From Peptoniphilus obesi ph1 (lineage in GTDB: Bacteria; Bacillota; Clostridia; Tissierellales; Peptoniphilaceae): a DNA stretch of 64,000 nt. The notes beneath the pieces were generated by a model that did not search any database, was not told where the DNA came from, and saw nothing but the letters and a program-made list of their open reading frames with translations. The first letter of the stretch is position 1. Every line of letters starts with the position of its first letter. Where the stretch lies: the NCBI RefSeq assembly GCF_000311865.1, contig NZ_HE978580.1:1-64000 (forward strand), written 5' to 3'. Positions 8,505 through 18,145 of the stretch are shown one piece after another. The translations under genes were made by a program, and so were the position numbers.

Positions 8505-8532
8505 AAGACCCTATAATCTTCTATAGGGTCTT
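8505..8532 (-). terminator. Rho-independent terminator after argS
   Basis: An 11-bp stem, AAGACCCTATA with its complement around a 6-base loop, is followed on the minus strand by ATTTTTATTT. It lies about 200 bp past the argS stop and probably ends the whole pheST-argS operon. Confidence 0.75.
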
Positions 8533-8736
8533 TGAGTCTAAGTTTTATTTTAAATTTATTTTTAAGTTATTCTTCTTGAATTTTGTTTTTACTGTAATAG
8601 TGCTTTATCTATTATATCTTATAGATTATCTGCAAAGCTTTATTCTTTTTTTATAATCTTCCATTAAAATCTAGATTATCATAAACACTTTATTACAAAA
8701 ATAATTATCAAAGAAATTTTTAACCAATAATTATAT

Positions 8737-10461
8737 TTACATTTTTTCTGGAGCTTGTATTCCAAGTAGGTAAAGACCTTCTTTTAAAACATTTTTAACT
8801 CCATAGCAGAGCATAAGCCTTGTATTTTTTAATACAGAATCTTCATCAGTAATTATTTGAGTATGACCATAATATCTGTTGAATAATCTAGCTAAATCTC
8901 CAACGTATCTTGTTATAAAATATGGTTCATATTTTTCATGAGCATCTATAACAACATTAGTAAAGTTGTATAAAGTCTTTATAATTTCATGTTCATCTTC
9001 TGATTTTAAAAGTTTATAGTCAACTTCAGCATTCTTGTCAAATCCACCTTTTTCTAATAGAGAAGCTATTCTTGCATGGGCATATTGCACATATGGTCCA
9101 GTTTCTCCGTCGAAAGAAAGAGTTTTATCCCAAGAAAACATGTAGTCTTTTATTCTTTGATTGAATAATTCTTGGAATTTAATTGCGCCGATTCCAACTT
9201 GAGCTGCTAGTTCATCTTTGTTTTCAATTTTTTGTCCACGTTCTTCTTCTCTTTGACTTAGTATTTCTTTTACTTTTTCTGTTGCCTTATTTAAAACATC
9301 TTCTAAGTAGACTACTCTACCTTTTCTTGTAGAAAGTGTTCCATCTTCAAGAGAAACCATTCCAAATGGAACGTGTACTATTTCATCTGACCAGTCATAA
9401 CCCATTTCTTTTAATATAGCTTTTAATTGTTGGAAGTGAAGTGTTTGTTGTGATCCAACAACATAAATATTTTTATATGGTTTGTGTTCTTCATGTCTAT
9501 AGTGAGCAGCTGCTATATCTCTTGTTATATAAATTGTTGATCCATCTGATTTTATTATTAGGGCTACAGGTAGGTCATATTTTGATAAGTCAACAATTTG
9601 AGCTCCTTCAGATTCAACCAAGGCGCCAGATTTTTTTAATTGATCAACTTCTGCTTGCATTAAGTCAGAGTAAAAAGATTCCCCCTTGTAAGTGTCGTAC
9701 TGAATATCAAGCATCTTATAAACTCTATTAAATTCTAATAAAGAAACTTCTCTGATCCATTTCCATAGTTCAACCGCTTCTTCATCGCCTTTTTCAAGTT
9801 TTGCAAACCAAGATCTACACTCATCTCTTAATTCTTGATCATTTTCAACTTCTTGATTTATTTTTACATATAATTTTAACAGTTCTGGTATAGGATTTTT
9901 TGCAATTTCTTCTCTATTGCCCCACTTTTTAATAGCAACAATAAGCATACCGAATTGAGTTCCATAGTCACCTAAGTGGTTGTAAGAAATTGTATTATAG
10001 CCTAAAAATTTATATATTCTTTTTATTGAATCTCCTATTACTGTCGATCTTATGTGCCCAATATGAAATGGCTTTGCTATATTTGGAGATGAGTATTCAA
10101 TTACAACATTTTTATTTTGTCCAACATCTTCTTTTCCAAATTCTTCGCCCTTAGTAATTACTTCATCAATAACCGTTTGAGCTAATTTTTCTTTGTTTAT
10201 AAAAAAATTAATATAAGCAGATTTTGATTCTACCTTTTCAAAGTAATCTGATTTTATTGATTCTGCTATTTCTTTAGATATTAAATTTGGATTTTTCCTA
10301 TATACTTTTGCTAAAGAAAACACTGGAAAAGCATAGTCTCCCATATCACTTGTTGGCGGAACTTCAATAGCATTTGATATTTCTTCCTTGGTCATGACTT
10401 CTTTATCTTCATTTAATTTTTGATCTAGAATTTTTATAATTTCATCTTTAAAATTAATCAT
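8737..10461 (-). CDS. argS: Arginyl-tRNA synthetase
   Basis: A 574-residue class I synthetase that charges tRNA-Arg in the cytoplasm. The N-terminal Add-1 domain (about 1-110) is followed by SSPNIAKPFHIGHIRST, with the HIGH-type motif at residues 133-136. The catalytic Rossmann core includes NHLGDYGTQFG. STRKGRVVYLEDVL occupies the KMSKS-loop region, and the C-terminal DALR anticodon-binding domain includes GPYVQYAHARIASLL. The length is normal. AAAGGAGAAAAT precedes the ATG, 21 bp after mutS2. It is the last gene of the pheST operon and lies close to the arginine deiminase operon, with which it would share arginine, though the two are separately transcribed. Confidence 0.97.
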   Translation of the reverse strand: MINFKDEIIKILDQKLNEDKEVMTKEEISNAIEVPPTSDMGDYAFPVFSLAKVYRKNPNLISKEIAESIKSDYFEKVESKSAYINFFINKEKLAQTVIDEVITKGEEFGKEDVGQNKNVVIEYSSPNIAKPFHIGHIRSTVIGDSIKRIYKFLGYNTISYNHLGDYGTQFGMLIVAIKKWGNREEIAKNPIPELLKLYVKINQEVENDQELRDECRSWFAKLEKGDEEAVELWKWIREVSLLEFNRVYKMLDIQYDTYKGESFYSDLMQAEVDQLKKSGALVESEGAQIVDLSKYDLPVALIIKSDGSTIYITRDIAAAHYRHEEHKPYKNIYVVGSQQTLHFQQLKAILKEMGYDWSDEIVHVPFGMVSLEDGTLSTRKGRVVYLEDVLNKATEKVKEILSQREEERGQKIENKDELAAQVGIGAIKFQELFNQRIKDYMFSWDKTLSFDGETGPYVQYAHARIASLLEKGGFDKNAEVDYKLLKSEDEHEIIKTLYNFTNVVIDAHEKYEPYFITRYVGDLARLFNRYYGHTQIITDEDSVLKNTRLMLCYGVKNVLKEGLYLLGIQAPEKM

Positions 10462-10482
10462 ATTTTCTCCTTTATAAATTAA

Positions 10483-12852
10483 TTATTTAAATTCAACAAC
10501 ACTAACTCCACTACCACCTTCATTGTAGGCTGCGTCTTTGCAGGATTTAATATTTGCTTTGGATTTTAAATAATTTTTTACTTTTTCTCTTAATACACCA
10601 GACCCCTTGCCGTGTATAATCCGAACACTTTTAAGTCCAGCAAGATAAGCATCGTCTATATATTTTTCAATTATTGGCTGTGCTTCATCAAAAGTTTTTC
10701 CTCTTATATCTATCTCAGATTTAACATATTTTGATTTTGATCTTATTAATTTCTTAGTTTTATTTTTTTGACTTTCTTCTTGCACATCTGATTTAGATAG
10801 TGAATTTTTAGGAAGTTTTACTTTCATCATCCCAATTTGTACTAAGACATCTTTTCCATTTTTATCAATATCAATAACAGTTCCATCAGCATTTAATGAA
10901 TCTGCATGGACACTATCACCAACTTTTAATGATTTAATTGGCGCTTTTGCCTTTTTGATTTCTATTGTTTTTGAACCTGGTATTGTCTCATCAAGAGAAC
11001 TCCTTAAAGTATCATTTACATCTTGAAGTCTTCTTGCTTGTTCGGATGATAATTCTTCTTTTACTTCTTTTATTTCATCCATAATAAGCCTAACATTTTC
11101 TTTTGCATTTAATAAAATTTGCTTAGCTTCTGTTTTTGCATCTTCAATTAACCTGTCTTGCTTATTTTTTTGCTTATCTATTTCTTTTTTTAATTTCTCA
11201 TTGTTTTCTTTATATTTATCAATTTCTTCTCTAAGTTCGAGTTTTTCTCTTTCGATAATGCTCCTATCTTTTTCTATAGATTTTAAAACATTTTCGAAAT
11301 CGACAGACTCTTCACTTATAAATTCACTAGCATCTTCAATTATATCCTGACTTAATCCTAACCGTTTTGATATTTCAAATGCGTTTGATTTTCCAGGAAC
11401 TCCTATCAAGAGTTTGTAGCTTGGAGAGAAAGTATCTACATTAAATTCCATAGAAGCATTTGCAACTCCATCAGTAGTTAAAGCATAAATTTTTAACTGA
11501 TTGTAGTGAGTTGTTGCTATGGAGGTTATATCATTTCTTCTCATGCTCTCCATTATTGCATTTGCTAAGGCTGCCCCTTCTGTTGGATCAGTTCCAGCTC
11601 CAAGCTCATCGAAAATTACCAAAGATTTTGAATTTGCATATTTTAATATTTCAACAATATTTATCATATGCGATGAAAAAGTTGATAAAGATTGTTCAAT
11701 GGATTGTTCATCACCTATGTCTGCTAGAACATTTTCAAAAATTCCAACTTCACTGTTTTCCCTAGCAGGAATATGAAGACCATATTGTGTCATAAGCACG
11801 AAGAGACCAACTGTTTTTATGCTGACAGTCTTACCTCCAGTATTTGGTCCAGTTATAATAAGTGATTTAAATTCTTTTCCTATATGAATATCTATTGGTA
11901 CAACTTTTTTTGCATCCAATAGAGGATGTCTAGCTTCTTTTAAATTTATATACCTGTTTTGATTAATAATTGGTCTTGTTGCATTTAATTTTAAAGAAAG
12001 TTTAGCTTTTGCAAAAATAAAATCTATTAAAGATAATATTTCTTGGTTTCCTAAAATTTCATATCCTTTTTCAGCAACCTTCCTAGATAATTCTTCGAGA
12101 ATCCTATTTATTTCTTCTCTTTCATCATTATAAAGTTCTCTAAGTTCATTGTTGAGATTAACAACAGACATTGGCTCTATATAAACTGTTTGTCCACTGG
12201 AACTCCTATCATGTATTATCCCTTTTAATTTTGATTTACTTTCAAGTTTTACAGGAACAACATACCTTCCTTCCCTTATAGTAACCAAACTATCTTGCAT
12301 ATATTTTTTTGTATTTTCATCTGTAATCAAGGAATTTAACTTATCCTTAATTGCCACTTTTTTTCTAGCTATTTGTTGTCTTATTGAAGATAATTTCGAT
12401 GAGGCATTACTCGATATTTCATTTTCAGAAACTATAACCCTATCAATATCGTCTTCAATTTTTTTGTAGCTAAATAAATCATCTGCAAGTCTTGGAAGAT
12501 AGGTATATTCTTCTACATCAACATTTAAATAAGATTTTAAATACCTAGATACTCTTAAAAAATCTGAGATTTTTAAAAGTTCTCCCGAATTTAAAACCCC
12601 GCCAATGTCTAGTCTTTTTATTAAAGCGGTAATATCATTAATTCCAAAAAGTGGGGGTTCAGATTTGTCTATGATTAATTTTATTGCTTCGTCACATTGG
12701 TCTTGCCGCTTATTTATTTCTGAAACGTCAAAAGATATGCTTTCTTTGTCTGCTAAATCTTTTGCAAGTTCTGAAACAATTTCATCTTTTAGCAAATTAA
12801 TTATTTTATCAAATTCTAAAACTCTTTTCGATTTTTCTATTAGTTTATTCAT
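10483..12852 (-). CDS. mutS2: MutS2 ATPase/endonuclease
   Basis: A 789-residue MutS2. In order it has the MutS core and clamp regions (1-300), the ATPase with Walker A GPNTGGKT at residues 335-342 and Walker B FDELGAGTDP, a long coiled coil (about 510-620), a KOW-like segment, and a C-terminal Smr endonuclease domain (about 713-789) with DIRG and HGKGSGVLR. MutS2 limits homologous recombination and has been linked to rescue of collided ribosomes in Bacillus. Its ATG overlaps the stop of the U32 peptidase gene by four bases (ATGA), so the two are translationally coupled. Full length, all key motifs present. Confidence 0.97.
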   Translation of the reverse strand: MNKLIEKSKRVLEFDKIINLLKDEIVSELAKDLADKESISFDVSEINKRQDQCDEAIKLIIDKSEPPLFGINDITALIKRLDIGGVLNSGELLKISDFLRVSRYLKSYLNVDVEEYTYLPRLADDLFSYKKIEDDIDRVIVSENEISSNASSKLSSIRQQIARKKVAIKDKLNSLITDENTKKYMQDSLVTIREGRYVVPVKLESKSKLKGIIHDRSSSGQTVYIEPMSVVNLNNELRELYNDEREEINRILEELSRKVAEKGYEILGNQEILSLIDFIFAKAKLSLKLNATRPIINQNRYINLKEARHPLLDAKKVVPIDIHIGKEFKSLIITGPNTGGKTVSIKTVGLFVLMTQYGLHIPARENSEVGIFENVLADIGDEQSIEQSLSTFSSHMINIVEILKYANSKSLVIFDELGAGTDPTEGAALANAIMESMRRNDITSIATTHYNQLKIYALTTDGVANASMEFNVDTFSPSYKLLIGVPGKSNAFEISKRLGLSQDIIEDASEFISEESVDFENVLKSIEKDRSIIEREKLELREEIDKYKENNEKLKKEIDKQKNKQDRLIEDAKTEAKQILLNAKENVRLIMDEIKEVKEELSSEQARRLQDVNDTLRSSLDETIPGSKTIEIKKAKAPIKSLKVGDSVHADSLNADGTVIDIDKNGKDVLVQIGMMKVKLPKNSLSKSDVQEESQKNKTKKLIRSKSKYVKSEIDIRGKTFDEAQPIIEKYIDDAYLAGLKSVRIIHGKGSGVLREKVKNYLKSKANIKSCKDAAYNEGGSGVSVVEFK

Positions 12853-15206
12853 ATAATCCCCCTGTTTAGATGTCCAAAACTAACAGCTCCGTATCTATCT
12901 ATAAGTTTGTTTTTCAAACTATCCTGGTCAAATTTTTTGTTATTAATAATATTATAATATAAGTTTATACTTTCTTTTATATCTGAATTTAAAGATATTT
13001 TAAAATTAGCAAGATCAAGATCTTTGATTTTATCTCCAAACATTATTGGGTGTGAATTAAATAATTCGCTAATATCGTCATTTCTTCTTACTAAAAATTT
13101 CTCCTTGTGAGAATCTTCTAGGTAAAAGCCTTTAGAAAATTTACATTGATTACATCTGCTGCTATCTTTGCAATTTAAAACAGTTGACATAGGACAATGT
13201 CTCATTGTCATTACAGGAAGTAAGCCATGGCTAAATACTTCAAGTTTTTTGCCATAATGACTGGCTATTTTTTGAATTTGATTTTTATTTAATTCTGGAG
13301 AAAGTATTATCCTGTCTATCCCTAGATTGAGTAAATATTTTACACTGTAGGAATTGAAACAATTTAGCCCAATATCTGCAACCTTATTGATATTTTCATT
13401 TTTAAATATATTAATGTTTGCCAAGTTATTAAATACAACTTCTTCAAAATATTCTTTATTATTTTTATATAAAGAATAGCTAGCTTCTAATTGTTTATAA
13501 TTTTGAAATTTTGGCAAAACAATAGATATCTTTTTATTAGTATTTTTTACAAAATCTATTACATCTTCATCAATGCTAGTTGCTGGATAATAAATCTTAT
13601 CTACTTTTTCTAAATCTATTTTTAATAAATCTTGATAGTTAAAAACTTCAACATTTAGATTTTTCTTTTCTTTGTTTTTCTTATCTTCTTTTTCCAGTTT
13701 AAAAATATTTTCATCAATTTTTATTTCTTGTCTTTTTTCTATAAAATTTTCATCTAGTTTTTCTATGGCTTTTCTTCTCAACTTATTTAAATCAGATTTG
13801 CTAATAAAAATATCTTCATCGATATCAATATTTATTTCATCTAAGTAATATATGCTATCTCCTAGTTTATTAAGAGATTCCATTATCTGTTCTTTATCTA
13901 ATCTAATTTTTCTTGCCTTAGTGATTTTTTTATCAAGAGAAACCGTTTCTTGGTAGCCATCTGATGAAACTTTTAATTTTGGATCTTGATCAAGTTTTAA
14001 AATACAGTCCATAGCAATTGGTCTGAATTTTTTGTTTTGATTTAAACTATCTTTTATTTTTTCGTCCAAGTTTTTAGAGAAAGTTCTGTATACTTTTGAT
14101 CCTATCGATATATTTCTTTTACTTTTAATAAAGGCTTTTTTATTTTTCTTAACATCCTCATCTATCTTAAAACCTTGACTATGATTGCCATCGTCAAATT
14201 CTATTCCATCGCCCTTATTTATATCAGCTTTTAAATCTATAAAGACTCCACTTTTATTTTTTTCTACAACTTGTCCTATTAAAATTCCCCTGTTATTCGC
14301 TTTTTCACTTGAAATATAAGATCTACCAAAATCACCATAAGCTAGTCCTTCAGTTTGACCTCTGTTAAAAATTTGTTTGCTTTCTAATTTGTCTTCTTCT
14401 TTCAAATTATTTTCCAAAGAATTTTTATAGGAAGAAACTATCTTATATACATATTCTGGACTTTTTAGCCTTCCTTCTATTTTTAGAGAATCAACCCCTA
14501 GACCAACAAAATCTTCAATTTTATCTAAGAGTGATAAATCTTTTGGAGATAAATAATAAGCATCATTTGATAAAAGTTTTGAATCTAGACCAATAATTTT
14601 GTATTTTTTTCTACAAGCTTGGGCACAATTCCCCCTATTTCCTGACCTTGCTCCGATCATAGAAGAAAATAAACATTGGCCTGAAAAGCTGACACATAAA
14701 GCACCATGTATAAAGGCTTCAACTGATAGATTTGTTTGATTTTTAATCATTTTTATCTCATCTAATTCAGTTTCTCTGGCTATAACTAGTCTGTCAAATC
14801 CCATCTCTTCAATTTCTTTTGCCCCATAAATATTATTTACAGACATCTGAGTGCTGGCATGTTTTTCTATTTCTTTTATAGATTTATCTAAAAGATAAAA
14901 ATATCCTAGGTCTTGGATAATTATCCCGTCCACACCAATTTCATATAAAAATTTACTAAATTTAATACTGTCTCTTAGTTCGCTATCATCAAGGAGAGTA
15001 TTTATTGTTACATAAACTTTAGCATTTCTTAAATGAGCATAATTTACCGCATCAATTAGGTCTTGTTTAGAAAAGTTATCTGCCCCTGCCCTTGCTGAAA
15101 AGTTTTTACCCCCTAAATAAACAGCATTAGCACCTGCCTTAATTGCTGCTTCAAAAGATGCAGTATTACCAGCAGGTGCTAAAATTTCAATATTATTATT
15201 TATCAT
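12849..15206 (-). CDS. U32 family peptidase (RNA-hydroxylase type)
   Basis: A 785-residue U32 protein with an N-terminal TIM-barrel half beginning EILAPAGNTASFEAAIKAGA and the family signature RSGNRGNCAQACRKKY. It has a central insert (DUF3656-like collagenase region) and a C-terminal second copy with HCPMSTVLNC and CNQC cysteine clusters. Members of this long, two-part form include RlhA and TrhP, which use iron and prephenate for hydroxylation of 23S rRNA C2501 or tRNA U34; others are annotated as proteases. The cysteines support an Fe-S or metal centre. An RNA-modification role fits its place between zapA and mutS2 in a translation-linked operon. It overlaps zapA by 11 bases. Confidence 0.9.
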   Translation of the reverse strand: MINNNIEILAPAGNTASFEAAIKAGANAVYLGGKNFSARAGADNFSKQDLIDAVNYAHLRNAKVYVTINTLLDDSELRDSIKFSKFLYEIGVDGIIIQDLGYFYLLDKSIKEIEKHASTQMSVNNIYGAKEIEEMGFDRLVIARETELDEIKMIKNQTNLSVEAFIHGALCVSFSGQCLFSSMIGARSGNRGNCAQACRKKYKIIGLDSKLLSNDAYYLSPKDLSLLDKIEDFVGLGVDSLKIEGRLKSPEYVYKIVSSYKNSLENNLKEEDKLESKQIFNRGQTEGLAYGDFGRSYISSEKANNRGILIGQVVEKNKSGVFIDLKADINKGDGIEFDDGNHSQGFKIDEDVKKNKKAFIKSKRNISIGSKVYRTFSKNLDEKIKDSLNQNKKFRPIAMDCILKLDQDPKLKVSSDGYQETVSLDKKITKARKIRLDKEQIMESLNKLGDSIYYLDEINIDIDEDIFISKSDLNKLRRKAIEKLDENFIEKRQEIKIDENIFKLEKEDKKNKEKKNLNVEVFNYQDLLKIDLEKVDKIYYPATSIDEDVIDFVKNTNKKISIVLPKFQNYKQLEASYSLYKNNKEYFEEVVFNNLANINIFKNENINKVADIGLNCFNSYSVKYLLNLGIDRIILSPELNKNQIQKIASHYGKKLEVFSHGLLPVMTMRHCPMSTVLNCKDSSRCNQCKFSKGFYLEDSHKEKFLVRRNDDISELFNSHPIMFGDKIKDLDLANFKISLNSDIKESINLYYNIINNKKFDQDSLKNKLIDRYGAVSFGHLNRGII

Positions 15207-15741
15207 TTAAGCTCTCAATTTCTCTATTTAAATCTATAATTCTTTTTTGAGATTCATAAATTTGTTTTTCTAATACTTCTTTTTCAGATTTTACTTCAGC
15301 AAGTTTTGCCTTTAAATCCTCTAACTCTTTATTTTGAAGTTCAATTTTTGATGTAAAAGATTGATTTTCTTCTCTTTCATTGGATAGTTTTTTATTTAAT
15401 TTTTCAATTTCTTTTTCTAAAAGTGAGTTTTTATCTTCTAATCTTTTATTTAGGTCTTTAATTTCTTCTAATTCTTTTACATTTTTTCTAAAAACATCAT
15501 CATTATCTTTTACTTCTTTAATTGAATTCTCTTCACTAATAGCCTTGTTTTTTTCATCTAGTATATTAAGAGCTGTAAGTATAAGACTTTGAGCTTGGTT
15601 TAATTTATAATTTGAGTTTTGTGTTTGTTTTATTCTTAAATCTAGATCATCTGCTAAATTTTTTACATAAATGGAATCATTTTCTCCTACTACATAAAAA
15701 TTCATATCATCTATAGAAACTTTTACTCTTTTATCGCTCAT
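15196..15741 (-). CDS. zapA: ZapA-like cell division protein
   Basis: A 181-residue protein. Residues 1-65 form the ZapA globular domain (VKVSIDDMNFYVVGE, LADDLDLRIKQTQ, AQSLILTALNILDE). The rest is a long lysine- and glutamate-rich coiled coil, about twice the length of typical ZapA. ZapA bundles FtsZ filaments at the division site. The sequence starts at an ATG behind AAGGAGGAAAC, nine bases after pheT. Placement between pheT and a U32 peptidase/mutS2 block is common in clostridia-type genomes. The long coiled coil could lengthen the spacing between FtsZ filaments; that is inference. Confidence 0.9.
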   Translation of the reverse strand: MSDKRVKVSIDDMNFYVVGENDSIYVKNLADDLDLRIKQTQNSNYKLNQAQSLILTALNILDEKNKAISEENSIKEVKDNDDVFRKNVKELEEIKDLNKRLEDKNSLLEKEIEKLNKKLSNEREENQSFTSKIELQNKELEDLKAKLAEVKSEKEVLEKQIYESQKRIIDLNREIESLNDK

Positions 15742-15750
15742 GTTTCCTCC

Positions 15751-18132
15751 TTATTCTCTTAGCTTTCCAGAAAGGTCTTTTGTTATATCTTCAATTATTT
15801 TTTCAATAATTTCGTTAACTTCCTCATCTTTAAGAGTTCTATCATTAGCTCTAAAAATTACTGAAAAAGCAAGAGATTTCATTCCATCATCTATACCTTC
15901 GCCAGTATAAACATCGAAAACTTCGTATTTTTCTAATAAATCTTTAGCATTTTTCTTAACAATTTTTTCTATTGAATAACTATCTACATCTTCATCTAGG
16001 ATAAATGCCAAGTCTCTCTTAGTTGCAGGATATTTTGGAAGTTCTTTATAAATATAGTTTGGAATTGCAAAATCAAGAAGTCTTTCAACTAATAGTTCCC
16101 CAACAAAGGCTCTTTTCTTCATATCAAAATTCTTTAATACATTTGGATGAACTTCACCAAATACACCATAGCTAACTCCATTATAATAAACTTCTGCAGA
16201 TCTTCCTGGGTGAAGAAATTCTACATTTGCTCTTTTGAATTCTAGGTCTTTAATACCTATTTTCCAGAAAATTTCTCTAACTGCTTCTTTTAAGTAATAG
16301 AAGTCGCCTATATCATAAAAACCTAGAGACAATTTCTTTTCTTCGCTTGGTAGGTCTCCATTTTCTGGTTTAAATGTGTTTCCAAATTCAAATGCTGCTA
16401 CATTATTATTGTCTCTGTGTTCATTGTAGGATAAGTTTTCTAGTAGATTTGAAATTAATGTTGTTCTCATGACACTAAATTCATCACCTAGTGGATTTAT
16501 TATTCTTACAGCATCTCTTAATTTATTATCTTTTTTTAGATTTAATTTATCAAAATTTGAATCTCCTACAAATGAGAAGGTTATAAGTTCATTAAATCCA
16601 AGAGTAAATAAGGATTCTTTTATTCTTATTTCAAGATTTCTAAGTGCTGATCTTCCACCAACCGTAACTGTTCCTTCAAGAGGCTTTGGTTCAATATTAT
16701 GATAGCCATAAATTCTTGCAATTTCTTCAATCAAATCTTCTTCGATAGATAAGTCTAATCTAAAAGTTGGAACTATTGAAACAATGTGGTCGCCTTCTAT
16801 TTTTGATTTAATTTCTAATCTTTCAAGAAGATCTACCATTTCTTGTGGACTAATTTCAAAGCCAATTAATTTATTAACTTTTTCTGGTCTAAGTTTTATT
16901 ACTTTTTCTTCTGCCCTATCTTCATAAGCATCTATGCAGCCTGATAAAACTTCTCCAGCCTCAAAATCTTTTATAAGTTGAGCTGCTCTATCTACACCAA
17001 TTTTAGCTATATTAGGGTCTATTCCCTTTTCAAATTTAGCTGATGCTTCTGATCTTAATTGAAGTCTTCTTGCTGTATCTCTTATTAAGTCTTGGTCGAA
17101 GTTTGCACCTTCCAATAAAACATTAACTGTATTTTCTGTTACTTCAGTATCAAAACCACCCATAACTCCAGCAAGCCCTATAGCTTCTTTACCATCACTA
17201 ATAACTATGTCTGTATTTTTTAATTTTCTTTTTTGATTATCAAGAGTTAGTAATTCTTCGCCTTCTTTTGCCATCCTTACTAGAATTTCTTTTGTTTCAA
17301 TCTTGTCTAAATCATAGGCATGAAGAGGTTGTCCATATTCAAGCATAACAAAGTTTGTTATATCAACTATATTGTTAGTTGGTCTAACTCCTGCTGCCAT
17401 AAGATAGTTTTGCATCCAAAGTGGTGATTCTTCTATTTTTACATTCCTAATTGCTTTTGAATAAAATCTTCTGCAATTTGAAGTTTCTATTTTTACATCA
17501 TTAAAAACTTCTTTAATATTTGTATCTTCTTCTTGGAATTTAATTTCTGGTTCTTTTAATTTTATGTCAAAAGTTGCTGCAGTTTCTCTAGCCATACCAA
17601 TAATGCTTAGACAGTCCGGTCTATTAGGTGTGATTTCAAATTCAATAATTTCACTATCTAAATCTAAGGCTTTTATGGCATCTTGACCTATTTCTGTTCC
17701 TTCTGGGAATATATAAATTCCATTCCTATATTCTTTTGCTATTACGCTAGAATCAAGTCCTAATTCTCCAAGTGAGCAAAGCATACCATGTGATGCTACT
17801 CCTCTTAGTTCACTGTCTTTAATTTCCATACCCTTAGCAAGTTTAGCTCCAACTTTTGCAACAGGAACAATTGCTCCTTCAAATACATTTTTTGCACCAG
17901 TAACTATTGTTAATTCTTCATCACCAGTATCAATAGTACAAATAACAAGCTTATCAGCATTAGGATGATTTTCTATTTTTAAAATTTTTCCAACAACTAC
18001 ATTACTTAGTCCAACAGATCTATCTTCAATAGATTCAACATGGGAACCTGTATCTGTAATCTTTTCTGATATTTCTTTTGTGCTTGCATCTATATCTACA
18101 TAATCTCTTAACCATTTAACAGGTAATAACAT
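15751..18132 (-). CDS. pheT: Phenylalanyl-tRNA synthetase beta subunit
   Basis: A 793-residue beta chain of the alpha2-beta2 PheRS. Domains in order are the tRNA-binding EMAP-like domain (about 39-150, with NHPNADKLVIC), B3/B4 editing domain (about 215-385, which removes mischarged tyrosine), B5 (about 400-475), a synthetase-like core and the C-terminal ferredoxin-fold anticodon-binding domain (from about 700, KYPATKRDLAFIL). Normal length. It is directly downstream of pheS (13 bp) with GGAGGTTTTAT before the ATG. Confidence 0.97.
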   Translation of the reverse strand: MLLPVKWLRDYVDIDASTKEISEKITDTGSHVESIEDRSVGLSNVVVGKILKIENHPNADKLVICTIDTGDEELTIVTGAKNVFEGAIVPVAKVGAKLAKGMEIKDSELRGVASHGMLCSLGELGLDSSVIAKEYRNGIYIFPEGTEIGQDAIKALDLDSEIIEFEITPNRPDCLSIIGMARETAATFDIKLKEPEIKFQEEDTNIKEVFNDVKIETSNCRRFYSKAIRNVKIEESPLWMQNYLMAAGVRPTNNIVDITNFVMLEYGQPLHAYDLDKIETKEILVRMAKEGEELLTLDNQKRKLKNTDIVISDGKEAIGLAGVMGGFDTEVTENTVNVLLEGANFDQDLIRDTARRLQLRSEASAKFEKGIDPNIAKIGVDRAAQLIKDFEAGEVLSGCIDAYEDRAEEKVIKLRPEKVNKLIGFEISPQEMVDLLERLEIKSKIEGDHIVSIVPTFRLDLSIEEDLIEEIARIYGYHNIEPKPLEGTVTVGGRSALRNLEIRIKESLFTLGFNELITFSFVGDSNFDKLNLKKDNKLRDAVRIINPLGDEFSVMRTTLISNLLENLSYNEHRDNNNVAAFEFGNTFKPENGDLPSEEKKLSLGFYDIGDFYYLKEAVREIFWKIGIKDLEFKRANVEFLHPGRSAEVYYNGVSYGVFGEVHPNVLKNFDMKKRAFVGELLVERLLDFAIPNYIYKELPKYPATKRDLAFILDEDVDSYSIEKIVKKNAKDLLEKYEVFDVYTGEGIDDGMKSLAFSVIFRANDRTLKDEEVNEIIEKIIEDITKDLSGKLRE

Positions 18133-18145
18133 ATAAAACCTCCAA

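Larger units (their letters stand above)
8197..8736. other. Intergenic region: argS 3' end and SLH leader
   Basis: 540 bp with no supported gene. It holds the promoter region of the small SLH gene (-10 TATAAT on the minus strand at 8255-8260) and the distant argS terminator at 8505-8532. Minus-strand sequence between the argS stop and that hairpin (8533-8736) is AT-rich. It contains only a 12-codon reading frame starting ATGGAAGATTAT, which I do not call. Reading frames on the plus strand over 8105-8311 are shadows of the SLH gene and leader. Confidence 0.5.
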
